DNA of 64,000 nt, from assembly GCF_002901445.1 (NCBI RefSeq), contig NZ_PPPD01000001.1, forward strand, positions 1,208,501-1,272,500, read 5' to 3'. Below are positions 10,911 to 21,591 of the stretch, piece after piece (within the stretch, counting starts at the first letter, position 1; each line of letters opens with the position of its first letter). The position numbers and the translations under genes are program-made. This DNA is from Deinococcus koreensis. Lineage in GTDB: Bacteria > Deinococcota > Deinococci > Deinococcales > Deinococcaceae. Below the pieces are notes generated by a model, which worked only from the letters and a program-made list of their open reading frames with translations, searched no databases and had not been told where the DNA came from.

Positions 10911-12257
10911 ATGGACACGGACGTCATCGTGGTCGGCGCCGGCCTCGCGGGTCTGACCGCGGCCCGGCGGCTCTCCCAGGCGGGCCGGCGCGTGCGGGTG
11001 CTCGAGGCACGTGACCGGGTGGGCGGGCGCACGCACACCCTCCGGCTGCCGGTCACCGGCGTCAGCGTGGACGTGGGCGGGCAGTGGGTCGGGCCCAACC
11101 AGCCGAACATCATGGCCCTGCTGGGCGAGCTGGGCCTGGAGACCTTCCCCACCCATGACCAGGGGCAGAACCTGGCGCGGCTGGGCGGCCGGATGCTGAG
11201 GTACAGGGGGCTGATCCCGCCGCTGCCGGTGCCCGTGCTGGCCGACTACGCCCTGCTGGAGCGCCGCTTCCTGGCCCTCTCGCGCACCATTCCGCCAGGC
11301 GCCCCCTGGACGGCCCCCGGCGCCGCCGAACTGGACGCCCAGACCTTCGACACCTGGATCACCCGCCACGCCCGCACCGCGCAGACCCGCGCGCTGATGC
11401 GCCTGTACGCCGGAGCGGTCTTCAGCGCCGACCCCGCCGAGATGAGCCTGCTGCATGCGCTGACCTACACCGCGCATGGCGGCGGCATCAACGGGCACAC
11501 CCTGGTTCGCGGCCACGCCCTGCAGGACCGCGTGCTGGGCGGCGCCCAGGCCATCGCCCAGCGCCTCGCGGACGGGCTGGAGGATGTGCGGCTGGAGAGC
11601 CCCGTGAGCCGCGTCGGGCAGGACGACTCCGGCGTGACCCTGCACACGCCGCAGGGCAGGCACCGCGCCGCGCACGCCATCCTGGCGGTGCCGCCGGCCC
11701 TGTGGTCGGGCGTGGCCTTTGAGCCTCCCCTGCCCGCCCGCCGCGCCCAGCTTCAGCAGCGCCTCCCAATGGGCGCCGTCATCAAATTCATGGCCGTATA
11801 CGAGCGCCCCTTCTGGCGGAGCGCCGGCCTGAGCGGCCTGGCGATCAGCGACACCGGCCCGGTCACCGTGACCTTCGACAACTCGCCGCCCCAGGGCACG
11901 CCGGGCATCCTGCTGGGCTTCATCGAGGGTGGGCACGCCCGCGAGCTGATGGAGCTGGACGAGGAGGCCCGCCGGAAGGCCGCGCTGGACTCCCTGGCCC
12001 GGCTGTTCGGAGATCAGGCCCTGCGCCCGCTGGAGACCGTGCAGCGCGACTGGGCGGCCGAGGCCCACAGCGGCGGCTGTTACGGCGCCCTGTTCGGCCC
12101 CGGCGTCTGGACGGGCTACGGCCCGGCGCTGCGCGAAAGCGTGGGCCGGCTGCACTGGGCGGGCGCCGAGACCGCGCGGATCTGGATGAACTACATGGAC
12201 GGCGCGGTGGAGAGCGGCGAGCGGGCCGCGCGGGAGGTGCTGGACAGGGAAGGATGA
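10911..12257 (+). CDS. Flavin monoamine oxidase family FAD-dependent oxidoreductase
   Basis: A 448-residue flavoprotein. It starts with the dinucleotide fold VIVVGAGLAGLTAARRLSQAG and the ERDRVGGRT-type motif (EARDRVGGRTHTL), then GGQWVGPNQ. The C-terminal flavin motif GRLHWAGAETARIW closes the FAD site. It oxidises amines to aldehydes with release of hydrogen peroxide. The actual amine is unknown. TACGCT (10900-10905) lies 5 nt before the ATG, suggesting a leaderless message. Confidence 0.92.
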   Translation: MDTDVIVVGAGLAGLTAARRLSQAGRRVRVLEARDRVGGRTHTLRLPVTGVSVDVGGQWVGPNQPNIMALLGELGLETFPTHDQGQNLARLGGRMLRYRGLIPPLPVPVLADYALLERRFLALSRTIPPGAPWTAPGAAELDAQTFDTWITRHARTAQTRALMRLYAGAVFSADPAEMSLLHALTYTAHGGGINGHTLVRGHALQDRVLGGAQAIAQRLADGLEDVRLESPVSRVGQDDSGVTLHTPQGRHRAAHAILAVPPALWSGVAFEPPLPARRAQLQQRLPMGAVIKFMAVYERPFWRSAGLSGLAISDTGPVTVTFDNSPPQGTPGILLGFIEGGHARELMELDEEARRKAALDSLARLFGDQALRPLETVQRDWAAEAHSGGCYGALFGPGVWTGYGPALRESVGRLHWAGAETARIWMNYMDGAVESGERAAREVLDREG

Positions 12258-12343
12258 TGGCCCTGGAGAGACCGACCTTCACCGTCCCAGAGGGTTCGCT
12301 TCCCTGAATCTGCCGACATCCACCCGGCTTCCGGATGCATAGG

Positions 12344-12372
12344 TTGACCCAGGCTGCATAGCGCGCTATATT
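12344..12372 (+). promoter_or_regulatory. Promoter of the methyltransferase gene
   Basis: TTGACC (12344-12349), a 17-bp spacer and TATATT (12367-12372) form one of the best classical promoters in the window. A small hairpin with a T-run lies only about 10-30 nt downstream. Confidence 0.7.
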
Positions 12373-12382
12373 TTCCCAATCA

Positions 12383-12404
12383 CCGCCTGAGAGGGCGGAT
12401 TTTT
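12383..12404 (+). terminator. Terminator-like hairpin in the 5' leader
   Basis: CCGCC (12383-12387) pairs with GGCGG (12394-12398) around TGAGAG and is followed by ATTTTTC. It lies between the promoter at 12344 and the methyltransferase ATG. It could terminate readthrough from the oxidase gene or lie in the leader of the new transcript. Confidence 0.4.
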
Positions 12405-12441
12405 CTTAGCGTCCGAACGCATTCTTTCCACGGAGGCAGAC

Positions 12442-13083
12442 ATGGCCGCCCCGATCCCCCTGCGCTCGCCCGGCCGCCCGCTGCTAACCGCCCTGCTGAC
12501 CGGCCTCGTGCTGACCCAGCTTGGCCTGCGGCTGTGGATCCGGCGCTGGCCCCGCCCCATTCCCTACGGCTGGGCGTGGCTGCTGGAAAACCCCTGGCGC
12601 CGCAGTTACCGCGACCCGGAGCGGCTGGCCGCCGCCTGCGCCCTGCGCGCAGGCGACGAGGTGCTGGAGGCCGGCTGCGGCTCGGGCCTGTTCACGCCCG
12701 CGCTGGCCGCCCACTGCGCCCACCTGAGCGCGCTGGACATCGAGCCGCGCTACCTGGCCCAGACGGCCCGGAAAACGGCCGGACTGGGCAACGTCACGCT
12801 GCTGCAGGGCGACCTGGCGGCGCTGCCCTGCCCCGACGCCAGCCTGGACGTGGTCGTGCTGATCTCGGTGCTGACCGAAGTGCCCCGGCCGGTGGACGCG
12901 CTGCGCGAATGCCGGCGGGTGCTGAGGCCCGGCGGTCGCGTGGTCATCGGGGAGGAGTTCTTCGGCCCGGAGTACGTGCGGGCCGGCACGGTGGAGCGCT
13001 GGGCGCGGGAGGCGGGGCTGCGGCCACTCGGCCGCCAGGGCAACCCCTGGGCGTACCTGCAGACCTACGCCGGGCCAGCCTGA
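12442..13083 (+). CDS. Class I SAM-dependent methyltransferase
   Basis: A 213-residue protein. An N-terminal hydrophobic segment (LLTALLTGLVLTQLGLRLWI) may anchor it in the membrane. The catalytic domain shows motif I VLEAGCGSGLFT, an acidic residue in LSALDIEP, and post-motif LRPGGRVVIGEE, as in UbiE/Methyltransf_11 proteins. The substrate is not known; a lipid or quinone would fit a membrane anchor. A GGAGG-type site precedes the ATG. Confidence 0.87.
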   Translation: MAAPIPLRSPGRPLLTALLTGLVLTQLGLRLWIRRWPRPIPYGWAWLLENPWRRSYRDPERLAAACALRAGDEVLEAGCGSGLFTPALAAHCAHLSALDIEPRYLAQTARKTAGLGNVTLLQGDLAALPCPDASLDVVVLISVLTEVPRPVDALRECRRVLRPGGRVVIGEEFFGPEYVRAGTVERWAREAGLRPLGRQGNPWAYLQTYAGPA

Positions 13084-13091
13084 GGCACTCG

Positions 13092-13106
13092 GGGGCCCGG
13101 TGCCCC
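13092..13106. terminator. Bidirectional GC hairpin between convergent genes
   Basis: GGGGC (13092-13096) pairs with GCCCC (13102-13106). It lies between the stops of the methyltransferase and DUF998 genes. No T-run is seen. Confidence 0.3.
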
Positions 13107-13108
13107 GG

Positions 13109-13714
13109 TCAGGGCCCATCCAGCGCGCGCCGCAGCCAGGCGGCCCCCAGCCCCAGCGGCACGAAGACGACCACGCCCAGCAGGCGCTGCCACAGCCCGT
13201 CCTGCCCCGCGCGATCCACGGGCAGGATTCCCGACAGCACCGCGGCCAGGGCGACCAGGGCCAGCAGCGCGAGGATCAGAAACCAGCGCAGCGCGGCAGG
13301 TGCCGGCCGCCACAGCGCCCAGAGCAGCAGCGGCGGGGTCAGCAGCAGTCCGGGCGTGAAGGGGTTGCGGGCATGTCGGGGATCGGGCTGCGGAAACGTG
13401 CCGGCCCAGAGGTTCCCCAGGGCGCCCAGCACCAGGGCCACGACCAGCAGCGCGGTGGGCCAGATCCCCACCCGCAGGCGGCGCAGGGCCCCCGCGTAGC
13501 CGGCGGCGGCGCCCAGGCCCAGCAGGCCGCACAGCAGGGCCCCCGCGTTCAGCACCCCCGGCAGGCGCGACTGCGGCGAGCCCAGGTCGCTGGCGGTCGT
13601 GCCGACCAGACTGAATTCCGGGTAGAAGGGCGCGGCCAGCGCCTGCACACCGAAATACACCAGCGGCAGGGCGACCCCGGCGCCCAGGGCCTGCCGGACA
13701 CGGCGAGTCTGCAT
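13109..13714 (-). CDS. DUF998 family membrane protein
   Basis: A 201-residue protein with six probable TM segments. The early loop FSLVGTTASDLGSP is like the DUF998 pattern with its conserved S-D-L-G. The function of the family is unknown. On the minus strand TAAGCT (13721-13726) lies 6 nt upstream of the ATG, a leaderless arrangement. Confidence 0.78.
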   Translation of the reverse strand: MQTRRVRQALGAGVALPLVYFGVQALAAPFYPEFSLVGTTASDLGSPQSRLPGVLNAGALLCGLLGLGAAAGYAGALRRLRVGIWPTALLVVALVLGALGNLWAGTFPQPDPRHARNPFTPGLLLTPPLLLWALWRPAPAALRWFLILALLALVALAAVLSGILPVDRAGQDGLWQRLLGVVVFVPLGLGAAWLRRALDGP

Positions 13715-13768
13715 GGTCTGAGCTTAGTCCCTGAACGCGCATCCTGGCCTCTGCCCAGCCCATTCTGC

Positions 13769-14662
13769 TCAGCCCAGCATCTCCATCTCGTCCAGCCCCG
13801 CCAGGAACTCTTTTTCGGGGAACTCGTCGCCATCGAAGGCCCGGTCGCCCTCCTGCGGCGACACACTCAGGCCCGCGAAGTCGTACAGCGCGCGGTCGAG
13901 CAGGTGGCTGAGGCTCACCTGGCCCAGCGCCCGCAGGATGTTCTGCAGACGGCCCGGATGCTCGCGCTCCCAGCCGCGCAGCATCTCGCCCACCACCTGA
14001 CGCTGCAGGTTCGGCTGGGCGCCGCACAGGTCGCAGGGGATGATCGGGAACGCGCGGGCCTGGGCGTAGGCCACGATCTCGCTCTCGGGCACGTAGGCCA
14101 GCGGGCGGATCACCACGTGCCGGCCGTCGTCGGACTGCAGTTTGGGCGGCATGGCCTTCAGGCGGGCGCCGAAGAACAGGTTGAGGAAGAGCGTCTGCAG
14201 GATGTCCTCGCGGTGGTGCCCCAGCGCGATCCTGGTGGCCCCCAGGCGGGTGGCCTGCGCGTATAGGGCGCCCCGGCGCAGGCGGCTGCACAGCGTACAG
14301 GTGGTCTGGCCCGGCCTGGTCTTCGCCTTCACGACCGAGTAGGTGTCCTGCCGGATGGGTTCGAAACGCACCCCCAGCGCGTCCAGATACCCCGGCAGCA
14401 CGTGGGCGGGGAAGCCCGGCTGCCCCTGATCCAGGTTGACCGCCACGATCCCGAAGTCGATGGGGGCCCTGCGCTGCAGGTGCAGCAGCACGTCCAGCAG
14501 CGTGTAGGAGTCCTTGCCGCCCGAGAGGCAGACCATCACGAGGTCGCCGTCCCCGATCATGCGGTAATCGGCGATGGCCTGCGCGGCGCCCTTCACGATG
14601 GGCCGCAGCAGGCGGGCGGGGTCGGCCGGGCGGGGTGGCGGAGTCGGGGCAGGCTGGGTCAT
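13769..14662 (-). CDS. ttcA: tRNA 2-thiocytidine(32) synthetase TtcA
   Basis: A 297-residue ATP-pyrophosphatase that thiolates cytidine 32 of some tRNAs using an iron-sulfur cluster. The PP-loop [17 protein letters not shown] is near residue 47. The two Cys pairs CTLC and CDLC are the cluster ligands of the family. [18 protein letters not shown] is also typical. An upstream ATG at 14698 is in frame, but a TAGAAT box (14697-14702) overlaps it, so the later ATG at 14662 is favoured. Confidence 0.93.
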   Translation of the reverse strand: MTQPAPTPPPRPADPARLLRPIVKGAAQAIADYRMIGDGDLVMVCLSGGKDSYTLLDVLLHLQRRAPIDFGIVAVNLDQGQPGFPAHVLPGYLDALGVRFEPIRQDTYSVVKAKTRPGQTTCTLCSRLRRGALYAQATRLGATRIALGHHREDILQTLFLNLFFGARLKAMPPKLQSDDGRHVVIRPLAYVPESEIVAYAQARAFPIIPCDLCGAQPNLQRQVVGEMLRGWEREHPGRLQNILRALGQVSLSHLLDRALYDFAGLSVSPQEGDRAFDGDEFPEKEFLAGLDEMEMLG

Positions 14663-14865
14663 GGTCAGGGGGCCAGGAACGTCGTCCCAGCGGGTCATTC
14701 TAACAGTTCCGTGTGAGTGGCCCGGCCCGCGTCATGCTTAGGGTGGACGCCCCGGCGCGCCCCGCCGCGCATACTCCGGCCTGACATGGCTGCTCCCCCC
14801 TGCCCCCCACCAGACCGTGTGCCCCGTCCGGGCAGCTCACATGGGACTGGGCTAGAGTGGGCCGG

Positions 14866-17370
14866 ATGAGGACGGCAGGGAGATTCTTCACCGGACTGGG
14901 CGTGCTCCTGATGCTGGGGGCCGGTGGGGCGGGCGGCCTATGGTGGGCCTGGGGCCGCGACCTGCCCAGTGTGAGCGATCTGGACGTGCTGGAGTTCAGC
15001 GGTCAGACGCGCGTGTACGACCGCACGAACACCCTGGTCGGCACCCTGACCCCCAGCCTCAGCTCCTCGGGCAGCGTGAACCGCAACCTGCTGGGGCTGG
15101 GCAGCGTCAGCCCCTGGCTGCAGAAGGCGGTCGTGACCAGTGAAGACCGGCGCTTCTTCGAGCACCACGGCGTGGACTACATCGGGATCACGCGCGGGCT
15201 GCTCAAGGGGCTGCTGAAAAACGATCTGGAGGGCGGCTCCTCCATTACCCAGCAGGTCGTGAAGAACACCCTGCTGGCCGATCTGCAGGGCGCCCGCACC
15301 CCCGAGCGCAAGTTCAAGGAAGCGGTGCTGGCCTATCAGCTCGACCGCAACTTCGACAAGAACAAGATCCTGGGCGCCTACCTGAACGTCGTGTACTGGG
15401 GCGACGGCGGGCGCAGCGACATCATCGGCGCGGGCACGGCGGCGCACGCCTATTTCAGGAAGAACGCCGCCGACCTGAACCTCGCCGAGAGCGTGTATCT
15501 GGCGACCATCATCCCGGCGCCCAACCGGCGCTACAAGGACTTCAAGGCCTACCGCCCGCTGATGAAAGACCTGCTCGCGCGCATGGTCGAGGACGGCCGG
15601 GTCACGCAGGCCGAGGCGAACGCCGCCTGGAAGACCCCAATCTACCCGGCCGGCTGGCGCATCGGCTGGAACGACGACGGCACCCTGAGAACCGCCACGC
15701 TGGAGCGCCCGGAGCGCTTGCAGGAGAACATCAACACCTTCGAGGCCCGCAGCGCGCAGCGCTTTCCGTACCAGCACTACCTGCAGGCGGTCGAGAAGGA
15801 ACTGCTGCCGGTCATCGGGCGCAGAGCGCTGTATGGGGGCGGCAAGGTCTTCACCGGGATGAGCGTGGCGGCCCAGGAGGCGGCCGAGAAGGCCAGCCTG
15901 AACGCCGAGTTGCCGGACGGCGCCACCCTGGGGATCGCGCTGGTGAGCCCGCAAAGCGGCGAGGTGCTGGCGCTGGTGGGCCAGAAGCTCACGGGCGGGC
16001 GCGCCAGCGACTGGAACAACGCCACCCAGGCGCGGCGGCAGGTCGGCAGTTCCATCAAGCCGCTGCTGTATACCCTGGCGCTGCAGAGGGGCTGGAAGCA
16101 GAGCGACACCGTGCTGGACTCGCCCCTGGTGGGCTCGGAGTACCAGCCCCAGAACTACGACGGGCGCTGGACTGGCCGGTACGTGACCATGCGCTATTCG
16201 CTGGACCACTCGCTGAACCTGCCCACCGTGCGGATCGGGCAGGAACTGGGGGTGCCCACCTTCGAGACCAAGCTGCGCGAGCTGGGCTTCACGCCCCCCG
16301 CCGAGGGCGGCCTGTCGCTGACCATCGGCACGCTGGAGGCCAGCCCGCTGCAGATGGCGGCCGCGTATGCCAGCTTCGCCAACGGCGGCCTCTACTACGC
16401 GCCCAGCCTGGTTCGCAAGGTCGAGGACGGGCGCGGTCAGGTGCTCTACACCCGCCCCGCCCCCACCCCCAAACGCGTCTGGGACGCGCAGACCGCCTGG
16501 CTGGGGCTGGACATGCTGCGCGGCGTGGTGAACGACCTGACCCCCGCCCAGGGCGGCCTGGCGACCCGCGCGCAGATTCCCGGCGTGGACGTGGGGGGCA
16601 AGACCGGCACCACCAACGACATCAAGGATCTGTGGTTCGCGGGGGTCACGCCGACGGTCGCGGGAGCCGTCTGGGTGGGCAAGCAGGCGGGCGGCCCGCT
16701 GCCCCAGTGGGCCTACTCCGGCGAGGTGCCCACGCCCATCTGGCAGCAGGCGGTCTCCGGCGCCCTGCAAGGTCAGCCCAGAGCGACCTTTCAGGAACCC
16801 CAGGGCATCACCTACCGGGTGGTGCGCCAGGTCAACATGGCCTTCCGCAGCGCCGAGGCCGACCAGGAACCCGTGGCCCGCGACGGCAGCGGCCAGGGCG
16901 GCGGGGGCTTCTTCAGCCGCCGCAACCGCGCGCCCGCCCCGGCGCCCCAGCCCGTGCCGGACTCAGGCCCGGCGAACTTGTCCGACACGCCCCCCGAGCA
17001 GGTCGGGGGGGTCACGGGGGCCGACGTCCCGGTGGAGCAGACCGGCGCCGACCAGACCGGGTCGGATCAGAGCGGTACAGATCAGACCGGTACAGACCCG
17101 GCGACCGACGCCACGGTTCCGGCGGTCGAGGAGCTTCCTGCGCCGCCCGAAGCGCTGCCCGCGGCCCCCGTGGACGCAGAGCCGCTGTCCCCCGTACAGG
17201 ATCCGGCGACCGGCGATCCGCCCACCGAGGCCCTTCCGCCCACGCCCGCCGGCCCGCCGGACGGCCCCGAGGCGCCGCCCACCGATCCGGTGCTCACGCC
17301 GGAGCCCGATCCGGCCCCGGTGTCGCCGGAGCCCGCGCCGCTGGACAACGAGATTCCGCCGCTGAACTGA
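14866..17370 (+). CDS. Class A penicillin-binding protein (PBP1A-type)
   Basis: An 834-residue bifunctional peptidoglycan synthase. One N-terminal TM (residues 8-30) leads to the GT51 glycosyltransferase with catalytic Glu93 in [10 protein letters not shown] and the [12 protein letters not shown] motif. The transpeptidase has Ser396 in SSIK, SLN (449-451) and KTGT near 579. The last 150 residues are a Pro/Asp/Thr-rich tail with several DQTG/DQSG units, probably extracytoplasmic and flexible. TAGAGT (14853-14858) lies 7 nt before the ATG at 14866; a GTG at 14857 is the alternative. Confidence 0.95.
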   Translation: MRTAGRFFTGLGVLLMLGAGGAGGLWWAWGRDLPSVSDLDVLEFSGQTRVYDRTNTLVGTLTPSLSSSGSVNRNLLGLGSVSPWLQKAVVTSEDRRFFEHHGVDYIGITRGLLKGLLKNDLEGGSSITQQVVKNTLLADLQGARTPERKFKEAVLAYQLDRNFDKNKILGAYLNVVYWGDGGRSDIIGAGTAAHAYFRKNAADLNLAESVYLATIIPAPNRRYKDFKAYRPLMKDLLARMVEDGRVTQAEANAAWKTPIYPAGWRIGWNDDGTLRTATLERPERLQENINTFEARSAQRFPYQHYLQAVEKELLPVIGRRALYGGGKVFTGMSVAAQEAAEKASLNAELPDGATLGIALVSPQSGEVLALVGQKLTGGRASDWNNATQARRQVGSSIKPLLYTLALQRGWKQSDTVLDSPLVGSEYQPQNYDGRWTGRYVTMRYSLDHSLNLPTVRIGQELGVPTFETKLRELGFTPPAEGGLSLTIGTLEASPLQMAAAYASFANGGLYYAPSLVRKVEDGRGQVLYTRPAPTPKRVWDAQTAWLGLDMLRGVVNDLTPAQGGLATRAQIPGVDVGGKTGTTNDIKDLWFAGVTPTVAGAVWVGKQAGGPLPQWAYSGEVPTPIWQQAVSGALQGQPRATFQEPQGITYRVVRQVNMAFRSAEADQEPVARDGSGQGGGGFFSRRNRAPAPAPQPVPDSGPANLSDTPPEQVGGVTGADVPVEQTGADQTGSDQSGTDQTGTDPATDATVPAVEELPAPPEALPAAPVDAEPLSPVQDPATGDPPTEALPPTPAGPPDGPEAPPTDPVLTPEPDPAPVSPEPAPLDNEIPPLN

Positions 17371-17412
17371 GGCGCGGCCCAGGACGCACAGCACGCCCGG
17401 TACACTGCTCCC

Positions 17413-17694
17413 ATGACCCTGACCCTGTGGCTGCTCACCATGCTCGCGGCGGCGCTGGCCCTGGGCGGCGGCCTGCTGCTGGGCCGGTCGCTGATGGGCC
17501 AGCGGGGAAGCGGGTCGCCCTCGGCCCCGCCCATCTCCGGCCTCTCGGTGCCCGGCATGGTCGCGGAGGCGCTGAGCGTGGGCCTGCTGATCTGGCTGGT
17601 GGTGCTGGGCGCCCCGCTGTATGCCCTGCTGGTGGTGCTGGCGGCGGGCATGGTGGGCACGGGCCTGACGCTGCTGCGGGTGCTGGGGCGCTGA
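17413..17694 (+). CDS. Small membrane protein, unknown function
   Basis: A 93-residue protein with an N-terminal hydrophobic helix (residues 3-27) and a long C-terminal hydrophobic hairpin (50-88). No family was recognised. TACACT (17401-17406) lies 6 nt before the ATG, which supports it as a real leaderless gene. It follows the PBP gene by 42 bp. Confidence 0.65.
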   Translation: MTLTLWLLTMLAAALALGGGLLLGRSLMGQRGSGSPSAPPISGLSVPGMVAEALSVGLLIWLVVLGAPLYALLVVLAAGMVGTGLTLLRVLGR

Positions 17695-17699
17695 AGATG

Positions 17700-17757
17700 G
17701 GGCTATGAGCTATGAGCCATGAGCCATGAGCATTCAACCCATAGCCCACAGCTCATA
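17700..17757. repeat. ATGAGC-type intergenic hairpin, left part, split by IS630
   Basis: GGGCTATGAGCTATGAGC (17700-17717) is followed by several ATGAGCC units and then AGCTCATA (17750-17757). The rest of the right arm, TCATAGCCC, is found at 18852-18860 beyond the insertion sequence. Joined, the right arm complements the left apart from a 2-nt gap. The same GGGCTATGAGC core occurs at 3904-3962. Confidence 0.7.
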
Positions 17758-17780
17758 CGGGATTAAGATGAGTTGCAAGC

Positions 17781-18269
17781 ATGGACACGCTGCCACTGCA
17801 CCCGTACCGAACCGTCACGGAACTTGAAGCGTCGTATCGATCGGCCCACCGTCCGGTCGAACGCTCCCGCTGGCACATCCTGTGGCTTAAAGCCAAAGGG
17901 TATCCCCCGCGCCAGATCGCTGATGCCACGGGGTACAACCGCAACACCATCAGCACCCTGGTGCGCCGATACAACCAGCACGGCCCTGAGGCGGTGCGCG
18001 ACAAACGTCAGGACAACCACTCCGACCCCGCCCTGACCCCCGATCAGCAGCGGCAGCTCTCGGAGGCGCTGATGGAGACCCCGCCCAGGGGCGGGGTGTG
18101 GACGAGCGGCACCGCCCAGGCGTACATCTACGAGCACTTTGCGGTGGCGATCACCGAGGTGTGTGCGTGGGGGTATCTCAAACGCCTGGGGTTCAGTGTG
18201 CAGCTGCCACGTCCCCGTCACCATCTGGCGGCCGATCCAGACGTGCAGGCGGCGTTCAAAAAAAAGTAG
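17781..18269 (+). CDS. IS630-family transposase, first frame (DNA-binding part)
   Basis: A 162-residue frame with a helix-turn-helix (RQIADATGYNRNTISTLVRRY, split here as RQIADATGYNR and TISTLVRRY) that binds the element ends. It ends in three lysines encoded by an eight-A tract (18258-18265) directly before TAG. A -1 slip on A AAA AAG would join it to the catalytic frame, giving about 354 residues. Confidence 0.88.
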   Translation: MDTLPLHPYRTVTELEASYRSAHRPVERSRWHILWLKAKGYPPRQIADATGYNRNTISTLVRRYNQHGPEAVRDKRQDNHSDPALTPDQQRQLSEALMETPPRGGVWTSGTAQAYIYEHFAVAITEVCAWGYLKRLGFSVQLPRPRHHLAADPDVQAAFKKK

Positions 18270-18844
18270 CCCAAACATTGCGCACGGCGCAGGCAGCGTA
18301 CCCGCACCAGCGGGTACGCCTGTTTGTTCAGGACGAAGGCCGCGCTGGGCTCAAACCTGTGCTCATGCGGGTGTGGGCCAAGGTCGGCCAGCGACCCATC
18401 GCGGTGCAGCATCGGGGGTTCCAGTGGCTCTACGTCTATGTCTTCGTGGAACCGGTCACCGGCACGAGTGACTTCTTGATCCTGCCGACAGTGAGCACGG
18501 CGGTCATGCAGGTGGCCCTGGCGGCCTTCAACGATGCGGTGAATCCGACTGGGCGGGACATCATCGTGCTGTTGCTGGATGGTGCGGGCTGGCACACCAG
18601 CCCGCAGCTGACCGTGCCCCCCACGATGCTGCTGGTCACGTTTCCCCCCTACACCCCGGAGCTGTCCCCAGCAGAACCGCTGGTCGGTCGAGTCAAGCGT
18701 CCCCTGGCGAACCGAACCTTCACGACCCTGGATGACGTGCAAGACGTCTTGAGCCACGAGTGCCAGCGCTTGATGGCGTCACCGTCCGAAGTGCAGTCGC
18801 TGACCGCTTTCCCCTGGATACGCCATGCCCTGAATTCATGTTAG
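18260..18844 (+). CDS. IS630-family transposase, second frame (catalytic DDE part)
   Basis: The -1 frame continues from the A8 tract. It holds the DDE residues: Asp in LFVQDEGRAG, Asp in VLLLDGAGWHTS and Glu in ELSPAEPLVGRVKR. The frame is also open upstream to 18098, but that part is a shadow of the first frame. Expression needs the -1 ribosomal frameshift, as known for other IS630-family members. Confidence 0.85.
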   Translation, partial: KKVAQTLRTAQAAYPHQRVRLFVQDEGRAGLKPVLMRVWAKVGQRPIAVQHRGFQWLYVYVFVEPVTGTSDFLILPTVSTAVMQVALAAFNDAVNPTGRDIIVLLLDGAGWHTSPQLTVPPTMLLVTFPPYTPELSPAEPLVGRVKRPLANRTFTTLDDVQDVLSHECQRLMASPSEVQSLTAFPWIRHALNSC

Positions 18845-18866
18845 TCCGGTATCATAGCCCTTCGTC

Positions 18867-21038
<2,172 letters not shown>

Positions 21039-21051
21039 GAGTACGAGTCTA

Positions 21052-21591
21052 TCCCGCAGGCCCGGGGAAACACGGTGAGCGATATGGCGCTGCGGCGGGG
21101 AGGCGTGAGGTCGAGGGAGTTGCCGGGAGCGTTTGAGCGGCGGACGACCCCTCTGCTCCGCAGCTGTACCAGCCGGTCACCTTCGGTGCCAACTCCCCTT
21201 AGAACGTCTGATGTGAAATGAGAAGAAGCGGCAACGGACACGGGATGAGAAATGAGCGTCCAGTACGAGGGCGAGCTGCGCCCGCCACCCCCCTCTGCTT
21301 CGCAGCTGTTCAAGTCCCCAACCCTCTCTGCGAGCTGTCCCAGTCCCCCACACGGAGGGAGGGAGAAAAGGCGGTGATCAGGACGACTCCGTTCGCATTT
21401 CACATCGAGCGTTGAGAAGGGAGCCAAGGAAAGACTGAACATCACGCGGTTTCCTGGCTCCCCCCAACTCGTAGAGCCCTGAGGGAGGGGAGCTGGCACC
21501 GAAGGTGACTGGCTGGTACAGCTGCGAAGCAGAGGAGTCGCCCACAGCGCCATCAAACACCCCACCCCACACACTCCGCCATACCTCTCTC
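21052..21591. other. Intergenic region filled with inverted repeats
   Basis: No credible gene in about 540 bp. The interval is the MITE-like structure at 21138-21552 plus short flanks. The pnp -10 box lies at its left edge. Confidence 0.7.
21138..21552. mobile_element. MITE-like structure with about 60-bp terminal inverted repeats
   Basis: Left end 21138-21202 contains CAGCTGTACCAGCCGGTCAC and TTCGGTGCCAACTCCCC; the right end 21488-21552 holds the near-identical reverse complement. A third partial copy with CTCTGCTTCGCAGCTGTTC lies inside at about 21292-21312. The ends match those of 7889-8083. It may be one 415-bp element or two elements in opposite orientation. Confidence 0.65.

Larger units (their letters stand above)
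17758..18849 (+). mobile_element. IS630-family insertion sequence, complete
   Basis: A 1092-bp element flanked by TA on both sides (17756-17757 and 18850-18851), the target of this family. The ends are imperfect inverted repeats of about 27 bp: CGGGATTAAGATGAGTT on the left and CCGGACTAACATGAATT on the right read inward. It carries two overlapping transposase frames joined at an A8 tract. All parts look intact, so it is probably still active. Confidence 0.9.

Noticed and set aside
14938..16770. Minus-strand frame of 610 codons inside the PBP gene
   Set aside because: The PBP motifs on the plus strand are all intact, so the antisense frame is a by-product of codon bias.
17041..17105. Repeats in the PBP C-terminus resembling a minisatellite
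   Set aside because: They are coding DQTG/DQSG units in a flexible tail, common in class A PBPs.
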